A DNA stretch of 64,000 bases, taken from contig NZ_QGDT01000010.1 of the NCBI RefSeq assembly GCF_003149085.1, positions 151,453 to 215,452 of the forward strand. The letters run 5' to 3'. Position 1 is the stretch's first letter. Each line of letters starts with the position of its first letter. The notes under the pieces were generated by a model that was not told the origin of the DNA, made no database searches, and was given only the letters and a program-made list of their open reading frames with translations. Source of the DNA: Dyadobacter jejuensis. GTDB lineage: Bacteria; Bacteroidota; Bacteroidia; Cytophagales; Spirosomataceae. This document shows positions 1 through 8,674 of the stretch, piece after piece. The position numbers were made by a program, and so were the translations under genes.

Positions 1-969
1 GGTGGCCGTGGCTTCGTCTATCAGATCCATTGGATAGGAGGCCCAGGCAAAAATGGCCTGAAACACCAGTATCAACACGGCAGCAAAGGAGAGATATCCC
101 CCTATGGGATGGAGCAGGAGTCGGTCCAATTGTCGCGTCCAGTATGGCTGCTCGGTTTCTCCTGTAACTTTTACCGCCTTGTCTACAATGGGTTTTAGCC
201 TTTCATATCGATCTATGGTTTCGGTAGCCAAGAAATCTTGTTCATCGAAATCATGTTTTTCAATGAGCCCATCCAACTTTACTTGCAAGGCCCTCTCCAC
301 AAAGGTAAAATTGTCGTGCTGACAAACATACTGCATCGCCATGTAGTCGTTGGTCAGTCCATATTCCGCCTTCACCTCCGAAATCAGCGCAGGGAAGCTA
401 TCGGCCGGATTATAAAAATAGGACTTCAATTGGTATTTAGGGGAATGAATCACCCCCGAAATAGCCTCCTTCAATTGAGTAACCCCAGTGCCGGTACGCG
501 CATTAATATTGACTACAGGCACCTGAAAATGCATGGCTAGCTGAACGGCGTTGACCGTAATATTCCGGTCGGAGGCGACATCCAGCATATTTAAGGCCAT
601 AACCGTAGGAAGCCCCAGGTCATGAATCTCCGAAAACAATAATAAATTTCTAAGCAAATTGGAGCCGTCTACCACTACCACTACCACATCGGGATAGTCG
701 GGATGCTGTGGATTGGCCAATATATCCATCACCACCGCCTCGTCTGCCGACTTAGGATAGATACTATAGGTCCCGGGCAAATCGACCGCTGTTACCGTAA
801 GGCCTTGGTTGTTAGGTCCTTTTAGCAAGAAAGTCCCAGACTTTTTCTCGACGGTCACCCCCGGAAAGTTCCCGGTCTTTTGACGCAGACCAGTTAAAGA
901 GTTAAATAATGTAGATTTTCCAGCATTGGGATTTCCTACCAATGCAACTTTTAGACGATTATCTTTCAA
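1..969 (-). CDS. feoB: Ferrous iron transporter FeoB, N-terminal part (cut by window edge)
   Basis: Inner-membrane Fe(II) permease with an N-terminal GTPase. The visible 323 codons show the G1 loop GNPNAGKST, the switch region GNFPGVTVEKK, G3 DLPGTYS and G4 NMLD, then the helical spacer and the first membrane segment (GGYLSFAAVLILVFQAIF); the rest of the membrane core lies beyond position 1. No ATG exists in frame between the feoA stop and the G1 motif. The likeliest start is TTG at 969-967, with another TTG at 999-997 that would overlap the feoA end. It follows feoA directly on the same strand, the usual feoAB operon. Family identity is certain; only the start is open. Confidence 0.95.
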   Translation of the reverse strand, partial: MKDNRLKVALVGNPNAGKSTLFNSLTGLRQKTGNFPGVTVEKKSGTFLLKGPNNQGLTVTAVDLPGTYSIYPKSADEAVVMDILANPQHPDYPDVVVVVVDGSNLLRNLLLFSEIHDLGLPTVMALNMLDVASDRNITVNAVQLAMHFQVPVVNINARTGTGVTQLKEAISGVIHSPKYQLKSYFYNPADSFPALISEVKAEYGLTNDYMAMQYVCQHDNFTFVERALQVKLDGLIEKHDFDEQDFLATETIDRYERLKPIVDKAVKVTGETEQPYWTRQLDRLLLHPIGGYLSFAAVLILVFQAIFAWASYPMDLIDEATAT

Positions 970-991
970 TGGGATCTTTAAATAAATGCAA

Positions 992-1219
992 CTATTCAAT
1001 CTCTATGGTCGCCGCCTCACTAATGCGCAGCGACAAACAATACTGGCCTCCAATGTTGACACACACCGGATCACCAAATGGAGCGGACCCGTCCAGCCGA
1101 ACGGTGCAGCCGGGCACACATCCCATTTCCAACAGCTTCAACGACATTAACCGATCTTTAAAGGATTTTATGATCCCCTTTTCACCTTTCTTTAGCTGGG
1201 ATACTGTTCTCGCGGACAT
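992..1219 (-). CDS. feoA: Ferrous iron transport protein FeoA
   Basis: Small cytosolic SH3-like protein of 75 residues, the usual FeoA length, needed for FeoB-dependent Fe(II) uptake. Typical FeoA sequence is visible: LKKGEKGIIKSF near the start, then LLEMGCVPGCTVRL (the LxxLGxxPGxxV motif) and a C-terminal SLRISEAATIEIE strand. It is the first gene of the feoAB operon and is transcribed away from ccmB. The 280-bp divergent gap (1220-1501) must hold its promoter. In other bacteria feo operons are under Fur; no clear Fur box was recognised here. Confidence 0.95.
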   Translation of the reverse strand: MSARTVSQLKKGEKGIIKSFKDRLMSLKLLEMGCVPGCTVRLDGSAPFGDPVCVNIGGQYCLSLRISEAATIEIE

Positions 1220-1365
1220 GGGTCTTTATTTAGATTGAATATACTTAACTACAAAGAAAGCATTCCTGTTCGGTATTTCAAATTTTAATTTTAGCCATTT
1301 CCATTATCCTAATGAAAATCATAGAAATTCATTCAGTTTTCTGAAAACCCTGTCCGTTTATGTCG

Positions 1366-1373
1366 TACTTTTG
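1366..1373 (+). promoter_or_regulatory. Candidate Bacteroidota -7 box upstream of ccmB
   Basis: TACTTTTG matches the Bacteroidota -7 consensus TAnnTTTG exactly and lies about 130 bp upstream of the ccmB ATG. A convincing -33 TTTG is not present at the expected distance (TTTTCTG is the nearest match), so this is only a candidate. It would give a long untranslated leader. Confidence 0.4.
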
Positions 1374-1501
1374 TCGGCATAATACAATTAAGATCGGATT
1401 GGAAACCGAAAAATTTCCACCCTAATGAAAAGGTTGTATGATTACCAACTGTGCCAAGGGCCCAAATAGACCGCCATCTGGCTGACAGAACGTATTTAAT
1501 A

Positions 1502-2191
1502 ATGACTAACCTGGGGCTACATACCAAATTGAAAGAAATCAAGACCCTAATATTGAAAGAAGCCACTTTGGAGTGGCGCCAAAAATATGCCATCAGTGGT
1601 ATGCTGCTCTATGTGGTGAGCACCGTGTTTGTTTGTTATTTAAGCTTTAGCCTCAAGAGAAATCAGCTCACCCCTATCGTCTGGAACACCCTCTACTGGA
1701 TCATTCTACTCTTTACGGCAGTAAATGCAATTGCTAAAAGTTTCTCACAAGAGCGCTTCGGGCGGCTGATCTACTATTATAGTCTGTGTAGCCCACAAGC
1801 CATTATCCTGTCAAAAATCCTTTACAACTGCCTCATTATGCTGCTGCTGTCATTGACGGGGTTTGCATTTTATGCTTTCGTGATGGGAAACCCTGTGGGC
1901 GATATTAAGCTGTATTTGGTGAGCATCGCCTTGGCCGCTGTAGGCTTTGCATCGGTACTCACCCTAATCGCGGGAATAGCCACCAAAGCTGAAAATAGTG
2001 CAACTTTAATGACCGTACTTAGCTTCCCTATCATACTGCCCATGCTGTTGATGACGATTAAGCTAGCAAAAAATGCCTTAGATGGGCTGGACTGGTCGGT
2101 GAGTATGGACGAAATCCAGACTTTACTCGCCATTGATGCCATAGTAGTTACTTTAAGTTACCTGCTATTCCCGTATTTGTGGAAAAGCTAA
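1502..2191 (+). CDS. ccmB: Heme exporter subunit CcmB
   Basis: Integral membrane subunit of the CcmAB(CD) ABC complex that releases heme from CcmE during c-type cytochrome maturation. 229 residues with about six hydrophobic segments, e.g. AISGMLLYVVSTVFVCYL, VWNTLYWIILLFTAVNAI and LSFPIILPMLLMTI, and the CcmB-typical FSQERFGRLIYYYSLCSPQ loop. An in-frame ATG at 1451 would add 17 polar residues; the start at 1502 gives the normal family N-terminus (LKEIKTLILKEATLEWRQ). It heads a plus-strand ccmBCDEF operon. No ccmA ATPase gene adjoins it, so the ABC ATPase must be encoded elsewhere. Confidence 0.93.
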   Translation: MTNLGLHTKLKEIKTLILKEATLEWRQKYAISGMLLYVVSTVFVCYLSFSLKRNQLTPIVWNTLYWIILLFTAVNAIAKSFSQERFGRLIYYYSLCSPQAIILSKILYNCLIMLLLSLTGFAFYAFVMGNPVGDIKLYLVSIALAAVGFASVLTLIAGIATKAENSATLMTVLSFPIILPMLLMTIKLAKNALDGLDWSVSMDEIQTLLAIDAIVVTLSYLLFPYLWKS

Positions 2192-2274
2192 GTAAAGATA
2201 CTGTTCATGGGCGGTCCAGCCATGACAGCACAAACCTAATAAAGGGACCAATAGTATAAAATATCAGTGTTATT

Positions 2275-2934
2275 ATGAGAAAAATGTGGTGGAAAATTGC
2301 CAGTATCATCATCCTACTCTATGTGATTGTGATGGGCTTAATGGGGCCAGTGCCTCACTTACCGATTATCAACGAAACCATCCGAAACACCTATTTTCAT
2401 GTTGCTCTTTGGTTGGCCATGACGACCCTCTTGTTTTCGTCAATGATCTATTCTATAGCTTACCTCAACAAAGGGGATATCAAATACGATGACCGAGCGA
2501 GTGAAATTGCCAAGGCCGGTATCTTCTATGGGATTCTGGGGTGTCTCACTGGCTCGTTATGGGCCAATTTTACTTGGGGGGATCCATGGCCCAACGACCC
2601 CAAACTAAACGGTGCCGCCGTTGGTATTCTCATCTATTTGGCCTATCTATTGCTGCGGTCGTCGTTCGAAGATGAGCAAAAGAAGGCACGTATTTCGTCG
2701 GTCTACAATATCTTCGCTTTTGCGGTGTTTATTCCCTTGATCTACATCTTACCCCGCCTTACCGACTCCCTGCACCCGGGTAGTGGTGGTAACAGTACCT
2801 TTGGCTCTTTTGACTTGAATAACGATATGCGGAAAGTGTTCTATCCAGCCATCATAGGATGGATACTACTCGGCCTGTGGATGGCCGAACTACGCGTCCG
2901 ACTCAAGATTATTGAAAGATCCCAACATGACTGA
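2275..2934 (+). CDS. ccmC: Heme-handling protein CcmC
   Basis: Inner-membrane protein of the heme-handling family that loads heme onto CcmE. 219 residues, six predicted membrane segments. The periplasmic tryptophan-rich heme loop is present in the Bacteroidota form (LWANFTWGDPWPNDPKLNG), with conserved histidines in NTYFHVALW and RLTDSLHPG that are candidate heme ligands. It follows ccmB by 83 bp and precedes ccmD. The loop differs from the proteobacterial WGTWWVWDxRLT but belongs to the same fold. Confidence 0.93.
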   Translation: MRKMWWKIASIIILLYVIVMGLMGPVPHLPIINETIRNTYFHVALWLAMTTLLFSSMIYSIAYLNKGDIKYDDRASEIAKAGIFYGILGCLTGSLWANFTWGDPWPNDPKLNGAAVGILIYLAYLLLRSSFEDEQKKARISSVYNIFAFAVFIPLIYILPRLTDSLHPGSGGNSTFGSFDLNNDMRKVFYPAIIGWILLGLWMAELRVRLKIIERSQHD

Positions 2935-3025
2935 CCCGATGCTTGTCGTTATATATTTGGCAGCATCCACAAATCGAGTCTAGAAATTAAACTATCCCTA
3001 AAGAAAAACGTTAAGAAGAAAAGAT

Positions 3026-3268
3026 ATGAAACGCAGTGTCATCATGAAACGTCTAACCACTCTATTTTCCTTTTTGTTGCTCATGGCAATAACTGTTTCC
3101 GCCCAAACTCCAGACTCCTCCGTCGAAATGGCCACCCGACTCCGTCAGGATGGCAAGATCTGGGTCGTGGTAGCGGTGATAGCCGTCGTATTTATTGGAA
3201 TCATTGCCAACCTTTTACGTTTGGAAATGAAAGTCCGTAAGATGGAAAAAGAACTTAATATTAAATAA
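3026..3268 (+). CDS. Small CcmD-family membrane protein
   Basis: 80-residue protein with an N-terminal hydrophobic export signal (LTTLFSFLLLMAITVSAQ), a second membrane helix (IWVVVAVIAVVFIGIIANLL, about residues 45-64) and a charged tail (RLEMKVRKMEKELN). This is the layout of the Bacteroidota CcmD-like proteins that sit between ccmC and ccmE and stabilise the CcmC-CcmE complex. A second ATG at 3044 could be the start; the A-rich stretch before 3026 favours the first. Called from position and layout, since CcmD proteins share little sequence. Confidence 0.8.
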   Translation: MKRSVIMKRLTTLFSFLLLMAITVSAQTPDSSVEMATRLRQDGKIWVVVAVIAVVFIGIIANLLRLEMKVRKMEKELNIK

Positions 3269-3421
3269 ATCAGGAAATATAAGCTATTTTTGAGGTCGCT
3301 TAAACCAAAACGGTATTTAAGACAAAAATGGCCTAAAATAGAATTTATAACCCATTTTCTATTTTGAAATTTCAAAAAAAGAACCATTTAGCCGGAATCA
3401 TAAAATAAAGATTTATTCAAC

Positions 3422-3856
3422 ATGAAAAAGATACAAATATTTGGTCTTGTGATCATTGCCATCGCCATTGGCATCATCGTAACCACAGCCGGAGACGCCA
3501 GTACCTATGTAGACTTCAATAAGGCGCAACAAATGGCCGATAGTGGAGATAACGAGAGCATACATGTAGTGGGTACGCTCAAAAAAGATGCAGCAGGAAA
3601 CATTCTGGAAATGGTCTATCAACCTGAAATCGATCCTAATTTTTTCAGCTTCACCTTGGTTGACAATAATAACGTAGCCAGAAAAGTAGTATATAAAAGC
3701 ACCAAACCGCAGGATTTTGACAAATCGGAACAGGTGGTCATTATTGGGCGCATGCAACAAGATGCTTTCGTAGCCGACAAAATTTTAATGAAATGCCCTT
3801 CTAAATACGAAGAAGGCAAACTGGAAACTACCGAACATACTGCCCAAAAATCATGA
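3422..3856 (+). CDS. ccmE: Heme chaperone CcmE, CxxxY variant
   Basis: Membrane-anchored periplasmic heme chaperone that carries heme from CcmC to CcmF. 144 residues: N-terminal anchor (IFGLVIIAIAIGIIVTTAG), then an OB-fold domain with VGTLKKD, FSFTLVD and VVIIGRM. Classical CcmE binds heme covalently through a histidine in an HxxxY motif. Here the site reads C125-P-S-K-Y129, so the residue is cysteine, as in the variant System I described for archaea, Desulfovibrio and others that lack CcmH. It overlaps ccmF by 4 bp (ATGA), indicating translational coupling. Confidence 0.93.
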   Translation: MKKIQIFGLVIIAIAIGIIVTTAGDASTYVDFNKAQQMADSGDNESIHVVGTLKKDAAGNILEMVYQPEIDPNFFSFTLVDNNNVARKVVYKSTKPQDFDKSEQVVIIGRMQQDAFVADKILMKCPSKYEEGKLETTEHTAQKS

Positions 3857-6462
3857 TCCATCATACTATCGGCAATGCCGGTCATTTGCTGGTCATCATC
3901 GCCTTCGTCACGGCGATTTTGGCCACTTACGCTTATTTCAAAACTACCCAAGCTTCTACTTCCCTTCAAGATTTAGAGACCCTCAACAGCTGGAAACGAT
4001 TTGCTCGCACCACTTTTTTCGTGCATATGGCGGCCGTATTCGGCGTGGTGTTCTCTTTATACTGGATCATCGGGAACCATTATTTTGAATATCATTATGC
4101 ATGGAAGAACTCCTCCCTTTCCTTGCCAACTGGCTATACCATTTCCAGTTTTTGGCAAGACCAAGAGGGTAGTTTCTTATTATGGATATTTTGGAATGTC
4201 ATACTGGGCTTCATTCTGATATTTACCAACCGGTCGTGGGAAGCCCCTGTGATGACCATCTTCGCTTTGGTTCAGGCTTTCCTAACATCGATGATCCTAG
4301 GGGTTGTCATCCCGGGCATCGATCTAAAAATTGGCTCTACCCCCTTCTTACTCCTTAAAGAGGTGATGCCAGATATGCCGGTTTGGAAAATGGATCCTAA
4401 TTTTATCCCTAAAGATGGTAACGGACTGAATCCATTACTACAGAATTACTGGATGGTGATTCACCCCCCTACCCTGTTCTTGGGCTTTGCCTCTACAATC
4501 ATACCGTTTTCGTTTGCCATGGCCGGTCTATGGCTCAAGAAGACTCACGAATGGATTCGTCCCGCCTTACCCTGGTCCCTACTATCGGCCATGATATTGG
4601 GAGTAGGTATACTCATGGGAGCTTACTGGGCCTACGAAACACTTAACTTTGGCAGCTATTGGAACTGGGATCCCGTGGAGAACACCTCTTTCGTTCCTTG
4701 GCTCATCTTGGTGGCAGCCGTCCATACCATGATCATCGCCCGTAGAAATGCTACTGCTCTAAAGACTTCGTTTATCCTGACCATTGCCACCTTTGTATTG
4801 GTGTTGTATTCCACTTTTATGACGCGTAGCGGTATCTTAGGAAACGCCTCGGTTCACTCTTTTACCGATTTGGGACTTTCTGGTCAGTTACTGATATACT
4901 TGCTCACCTTCCTTGTCGTATCCATTGGCCTTTTGATTTATCGCTGGAAAATGTTGCCAAGCGATGAAGAAGAAGTATCCACTTACTCTCAGGAATTTTG
5001 GATCTTTATAGGTGCTACCTTACTCTGCCTCTCTGGCTTTCAGATTCTGGCGACTACCTCTATACCAGTTTATAATAAGATTGCCGAAGCTTTTGGTACG
5101 GTTCTCAATCTGGCACTTCCGGCCGATCAGGTGGCCCATTACAATAAGTTCCAATTATGGTTCTTCTCGCTTATCATTATATTGACCGGTATTGGTCAGT
5201 TTTTCTGGTGGAAGCGCGTAGGGAAAGATAAGCTCCAGGCCCTTTACAATCCCTTGCTGTTGGCATTGGTGATCAGTGCGGCCATTATTACTTTCGAAGG
5301 AGTGAAGGACATTCGCTATATAGCCATTCTAACGGCCTCCGTATTCGCTATTGTCGCCAACGGAAGTATTTTATTGGATATTCTTAAAGGGAACTACAAC
5401 CTCTCTGGAGGAGCCATTACCCATGTAGGGGTGGCCCTGATGCTGATAGGCATCATGTTCTCCTCCGCTTACGAGCAGGTTGTTTCCATCAACAATTCCG
5501 GTCTGATGATCTCCCGTAGTGAGGAGTTTACCCAAAACGACAATAAGGAAAATAAGGAAAACATCACCCTATGGCTCAACAAACCAGAGCGGATGGGCGA
5601 ATATATGCTTACCTGGAAAGATGTACGCATAGAACCCCGACACATTCCTTCGTATATCAGCAAAAGCTGGGTAGATCTGATTGAAGGTGACTATCGTGCT
5701 GTGGCCCTTAGGGATATCGTAGTAGACGACAAGCAATATTATGCCAAAGGAGATACTTTGGAAATAGCTCCTGAAAACTTCTATTATGAAGTCGAATACA
5801 GGGAACCTTCAGGAAGGGTATTTAACCTTTTCCCCAGGGTGCAAATCAACCCCCGCATGGGAGGAATTGTGTCGTCGCCCGATATACAACGTAAGGTGGA
5901 CAAGGACCTGTACACCTATGTATCGATGGTAACCAACCCTACTGCCGAGCCGGTATGGAGCCAAACAGAGAACTTTACGGTCAACCTTCGCGACACGTTC
6001 TTTGTAAACGATTATGTAGCCGTGCTCGATCAGGTAGTCCGTACCGATGACGTGGAGGGAATGCAACTAGCCGAAGGAGACGCCGCTGTAAAGGCGATCA
6101 TTCGAATTCTGGACAACGAACAAGAGTTTGTAATTACTCCATCTTTCGTGATTCGTGACCGGATGGTCGCTCGTAAGCCCGAAGTAAACAAAGAGTTGGG
6201 CCTTAGGCTTCAGTTCCAGGAGATTAACCCGCAAACCGGACAATTCACCTTTTCGGTCAATACCACCCAAAAAGATTTTATCGTCTTAAAAGCCATAGAA
6301 AAGCCTTTAATCAATATTTTGTGGTTAGGAACCCTCGTCTTGGTTATCGGCTTTATTTTGGCCACCATACGCAGGTTCCGCGATTTCATTAAGATGAGGG
6401 ATCGAGAGGCTAAAGCTGACAAGCGTAAGCCTGGGAAATCCAAAACTTCTGTGGTCGCTTAA
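3853..6462 (+). CDS. ccmF: Heme lyase subunit CcmF
   Basis: Large polytopic inner-membrane protein that attaches heme to the CXXCH sites of apocytochrome c. 869 residues, longer than the roughly 650 of E. coli CcmF because of an extended periplasmic domain (about residues 560-820). Visible motifs: MVIHPPTLFLG (201-211) and the WWD heme loop FGSYWNWDPVENTS (266-279). The last membrane helix is at about 823-842, followed by a basic tail. Last gene of the operon; a strong terminator follows 18 bp after the stop. Confidence 0.95.
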   Translation: MIHHTIGNAGHLLVIIAFVTAILATYAYFKTTQASTSLQDLETLNSWKRFARTTFFVHMAAVFGVVFSLYWIIGNHYFEYHYAWKNSSLSLPTGYTISSFWQDQEGSFLLWIFWNVILGFILIFTNRSWEAPVMTIFALVQAFLTSMILGVVIPGIDLKIGSTPFLLLKEVMPDMPVWKMDPNFIPKDGNGLNPLLQNYWMVIHPPTLFLGFASTIIPFSFAMAGLWLKKTHEWIRPALPWSLLSAMILGVGILMGAYWAYETLNFGSYWNWDPVENTSFVPWLILVAAVHTMIIARRNATALKTSFILTIATFVLVLYSTFMTRSGILGNASVHSFTDLGLSGQLLIYLLTFLVVSIGLLIYRWKMLPSDEEEVSTYSQEFWIFIGATLLCLSGFQILATTSIPVYNKIAEAFGTVLNLALPADQVAHYNKFQLWFFSLIIILTGIGQFFWWKRVGKDKLQALYNPLLLALVISAAIITFEGVKDIRYIAILTASVFAIVANGSILLDILKGNYNLSGGAITHVGVALMLIGIMFSSAYEQVVSINNSGLMISRSEEFTQNDNKENKENITLWLNKPERMGEYMLTWKDVRIEPRHIPSYISKSWVDLIEGDYRAVALRDIVVDDKQYYAKGDTLEIAPENFYYEVEYREPSGRVFNLFPRVQINPRMGGIVSSPDIQRKVDKDLYTYVSMVTNPTAEPVWSQTENFTVNLRDTFFVNDYVAVLDQVVRTDDVEGMQLAEGDAAVKAIIRILDNEQEFVITPSFVIRDRMVARKPEVNKELGLRLQFQEINPQTGQFTFSVNTTQKDFIVLKAIEKPLINILWLGTLVLVIGFILATIRRFRDFIKMRDREAKADKRKPGKSKTSVVA

Positions 6463-6480
6463 AAGAATAACGACTCATCA

Positions 6481-6525
6481 AAAAAGCCGAAACATACTTG
6501 GAAAGGTACGTTTCGGCTTTTTTGT
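6481..6525 (+). terminator. Intrinsic terminator of the ccm operon
   Basis: A 13-bp perfect stem (AAAAAGCCGAAAC paired with GTTTCGGCTTTTT) with a 16-nt loop, directly after the ccmF stop and ending in a T tract. It is symmetrical enough to act in both directions. Confidence 0.85.
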
Positions 6526-6538
6526 TAGTTTTAGGGGT

Positions 6539-6684
6539 TAAAAGCGGTTAAAGGTCGAAAGTCAAAGGCAGTGCCCCGCCCGGTCAAAGGTTAAAGGTCG
6601 AAAGTAAAAGGCAGTGCATCGTCCGGTCAAAGGTTAAAGGTCGAAAGTAAAAGGCAGTGCATCGTCTGGTCAAAGGTTAAAGGT
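6539..6684. repeat. 43-bp direct tandem repeat, about 3.4 copies
   Basis: A unit beginning GGTCAAAGGTTAAAGGTCGA recurs at 6582, 6625 and 6668 with exact 43-bp spacing, preceded by a partial copy from 6539. Units differ at only a few positions (CCGCCC versus ATCGTCC). There are no unique spacers. It lies between the ccm terminator and a convergent gene; no ORF spans it. Confidence 0.85.
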
Positions 6685-6719
6685 CATATATGCCTAGCAA
6701 GAACAGGTAATTGCCTACA

Positions 6720-6925
6720 TCCTTTAAACCTTTAGAAATTAGTACGTCACATTAATAAGCAACAAAGGCTTATTGCTTATTGCATATTGCTCATCGCTTA
6801 CAACCTTTTAAACCTTTAGAAATTAGTACGTTACATTAATAGCCAACAAAGGCCTATTGCTTATCGCCTATGGCTTATTGCATATTGCTTAATGCTTATT
6901 GCTTATTGCATAATGCATAATGCTT
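6720..6925. repeat. 84-bp duplicated segment plus degenerate TTGCTTA/TTGCATA array
   Basis: The segment containing CCTTTAGAAATTAGTACGT, CACATTAATAAGC and CAACAAAGGC occurs twice, 84 bp apart (6731 and 6815). Each copy runs into short imperfect repeats of the type TATTGCTTATTGCATA, which continue to about 6925. With the 43-bp array it fills the 470 bp between ccmF and the next gene. No coding capacity is seen. Confidence 0.75.
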
Positions 6926-6932
6926 ACAGCCT

Positions 6933-7532
6933 TTAAGCAAAACGTGCTGTCCAAACCAACCCTACTATCAGCACAATTGAAACGGCTCCCAGTACGAGCA
7001 TATTAGAATGGTTGCTAGTAGCTAGTTTTGGCTCTAGGGCTATCCATTGGCTATTGTCCAATTTAAGCTTTACTTCATACTGGTTTGCCTCCGAAAGGAC
7101 TACCTGCTTCTGTGGTAATTCCTTTAACGAAAGGATCAATTCGGATAGACTATTGGGGGTGTTTACAAATAATTCATTTTTCACGTAAATGGACTGAATG
7201 CTATCCGGAAAATTATCTAATTCGGCAAACACCGTCGTTTCATGGCCAAGGATCACCTGTGGGTTTTTCATGGCGATCGATTGGTCGTTGACCACTACCT
7301 CACAAAATTCCTGAAGTTGCTGAATGACCAGCTGCCTGAACTCCTCTGGCGTCTTAAATGCATCTTTATGGTATCGGTAGTTCACCTCTCCTTCAAAGCC
7401 CGTTAAAGAACTTTTAATCACCAATAGCTTCTTCCCATTTTGCTCATAAATCATCAGACTCGATAAGTTGGGCTGGTGGGCGAAGCACGCCCCTCCCATT
7501 ACTAACAAAAACAGAAAATTGATATATTTCAT
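6933..7532 (-). CDS. Exported, C-terminally membrane-anchored protein of unknown function
   Basis: 199 residues with a clear signal peptide (FLFLLVMGGACFA, cleavage before HQPN), a beta-rich exported domain of about 155 residues and one C-terminal transmembrane helix (MLVLGAVSIVLIVGLVW, about 179-195). No family was recognised with confidence; the exported domain is loosely like the periplasmic part found in front of HupE/UreJ-type membrane proteins. It starts 18 bp after the YHYH-lipoprotein gene on the same strand, so the two are almost surely co-transcribed and may work together at the envelope. Confidence 0.8.
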   Translation of the reverse strand: MKYINFLFLLVMGGACFAHQPNLSSLMIYEQNGKKLLVIKSSLTGFEGEVNYRYHKDAFKTPEEFRQLVIQQLQEFCEVVVNDQSIAMKNPQVILGHETTVFAELDNFPDSIQSIYVKNELFVNTPNSLSELILSLKELPQKQVVLSEANQYEVKLKLDNSQWIALEPKLATSNHSNMLVLGAVSIVLIVGLVWTARFA

Positions 7533-7550
7533 AACTGATTGTTTCAGATT

Positions 7551-8516
7551 TTACCTGGCATATGCCCCTGCCAAACCATTGATAAAATTATTGGCTCCTG
7601 CATAATCGACATGGTAATGATATCCCCGGGTACTATCGTAATGACCCCGATTATCGTCCAAATCGGTATATTCGGTACCTGTAGCACTCAACCGCTCGTA
7701 CATTCCAAAACCATCCATAGCATACCCGATCATGGCGGCATGCCCATCTGTTTGTTCGATTTTTGTACTCAAACCAGTAGCCGCATGATAATGATACCCG
7801 GCAGTGAGATTGATATGTCCTCCAGCGTCATCGAATGGGGCTAGGGTGTAGGCGCCCAAAATAGCACTGGTGGGCGCGGGAGCATCGAAGACGACGCCAT
7901 TGAACGCGATACCTCGGGTAGAAGGACCAGAAGACCCTGGTCCACCGCCAAAACTAACCGCCGTGCTTAACTTAACCGGGGTAACCGGAATGTAATAGGT
8001 GTTGGTCACCGACGATACATAAGAGGGCAGACATTCTACGCAATAATTTTTGTACGCTTCGCCTACATTTGGATTGGCTGCCGCTTCGCAATCTTCAATG
8101 GTAAGGGTTTTGGTGATCGCCCCAGTGCTGGCATCGTACATTTGCCAGGTGGCATCGTTATAAAAACTGGCTAGATTTTCGATAAAGGCACCATCCACAT
8201 CATATACATTGCCATCTTCGAGCCATATCCCTCCTGCACTGGCGTCGTCCGAAATATTAGAAGGACACCAAGGCCCCATCGTATGATCCGTGGCGGCGCT
8301 CTTCGCTACAATTTTATAGCAATCGGCTGTGGTCCCATTTGAGAGTGTGCGCGATACGATGGTTATAGGCTCAGAAAGCCCATCGGCCAAGAAATTGGCT
8401 GCATCTACGTCAACTACCGTATCCTCAGAGGCGGTCGGGGTGGTATCTTCACTGTTATCGCAGGAAATAAAGAATAGAAGCGATAAGGAACCTACAATAA
8501 GGGTTTTGAAAGTCAT
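7551..8516 (-). CDS. YHYH-domain lipoprotein
   Basis: 321-residue exported lipoprotein: hydrophobic signal ending in FFISC with lipidated Cys19, then an acidic Ser/Thr/Asp linker. The signature YHYH occurs twice, at 241-244 (AGYHYHAATG) and 299-302 (RGYHYHVDYAG), with a nearby QTDGHAAMIGYAMDGFGMY segment typical of the YHYH family. The biochemical role of this family is not established; the paired His-Tyr motifs would suit metal binding. It forms a two-gene unit with the downstream anchored protein. Confidence 0.85.
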   Translation of the reverse strand: MTFKTLIVGSLSLLFFISCDNSEDTTPTASEDTVVDVDAANFLADGLSEPITIVSRTLSNGTTADCYKIVAKSAATDHTMGPWCPSNISDDASAGGIWLEDGNVYDVDGAFIENLASFYNDATWQMYDASTGAITKTLTIEDCEAAANPNVGEAYKNYCVECLPSYVSSVTNTYYIPVTPVKLSTAVSFGGGPGSSGPSTRGIAFNGVVFDAPAPTSAILGAYTLAPFDDAGGHINLTAGYHYHAATGLSTKIEQTDGHAAMIGYAMDGFGMYERLSATGTEYTDLDDNRGHYDSTRGYHYHVDYAGANNFINGLAGAYAR

Positions 8517-8674
8517 GATGTCTAAAATGATTGGTCTATCTCATTAGACTCCCGTTTCCTGTATTTCCTTCGCTGCTAATCGATTTATTTTTTAATGGTT
8601 TAAATTCAATAGAAACTTTTCTCACGAAAAGCAGGTTGGAACATCACGATAATCCGACCCGCGGCTCCCTCCTA

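Noticed and set aside
1333..1593. Minus-strand frame over the ccmB start
   Set aside because: Overlaps ccmB and its leader; no family pattern.
6539..6925. Possible CRISPR array
   Set aside because: Units follow each other directly without unique spacers, and no cas genes are nearby. The same holds for 19791-19994 and 54692-54761.
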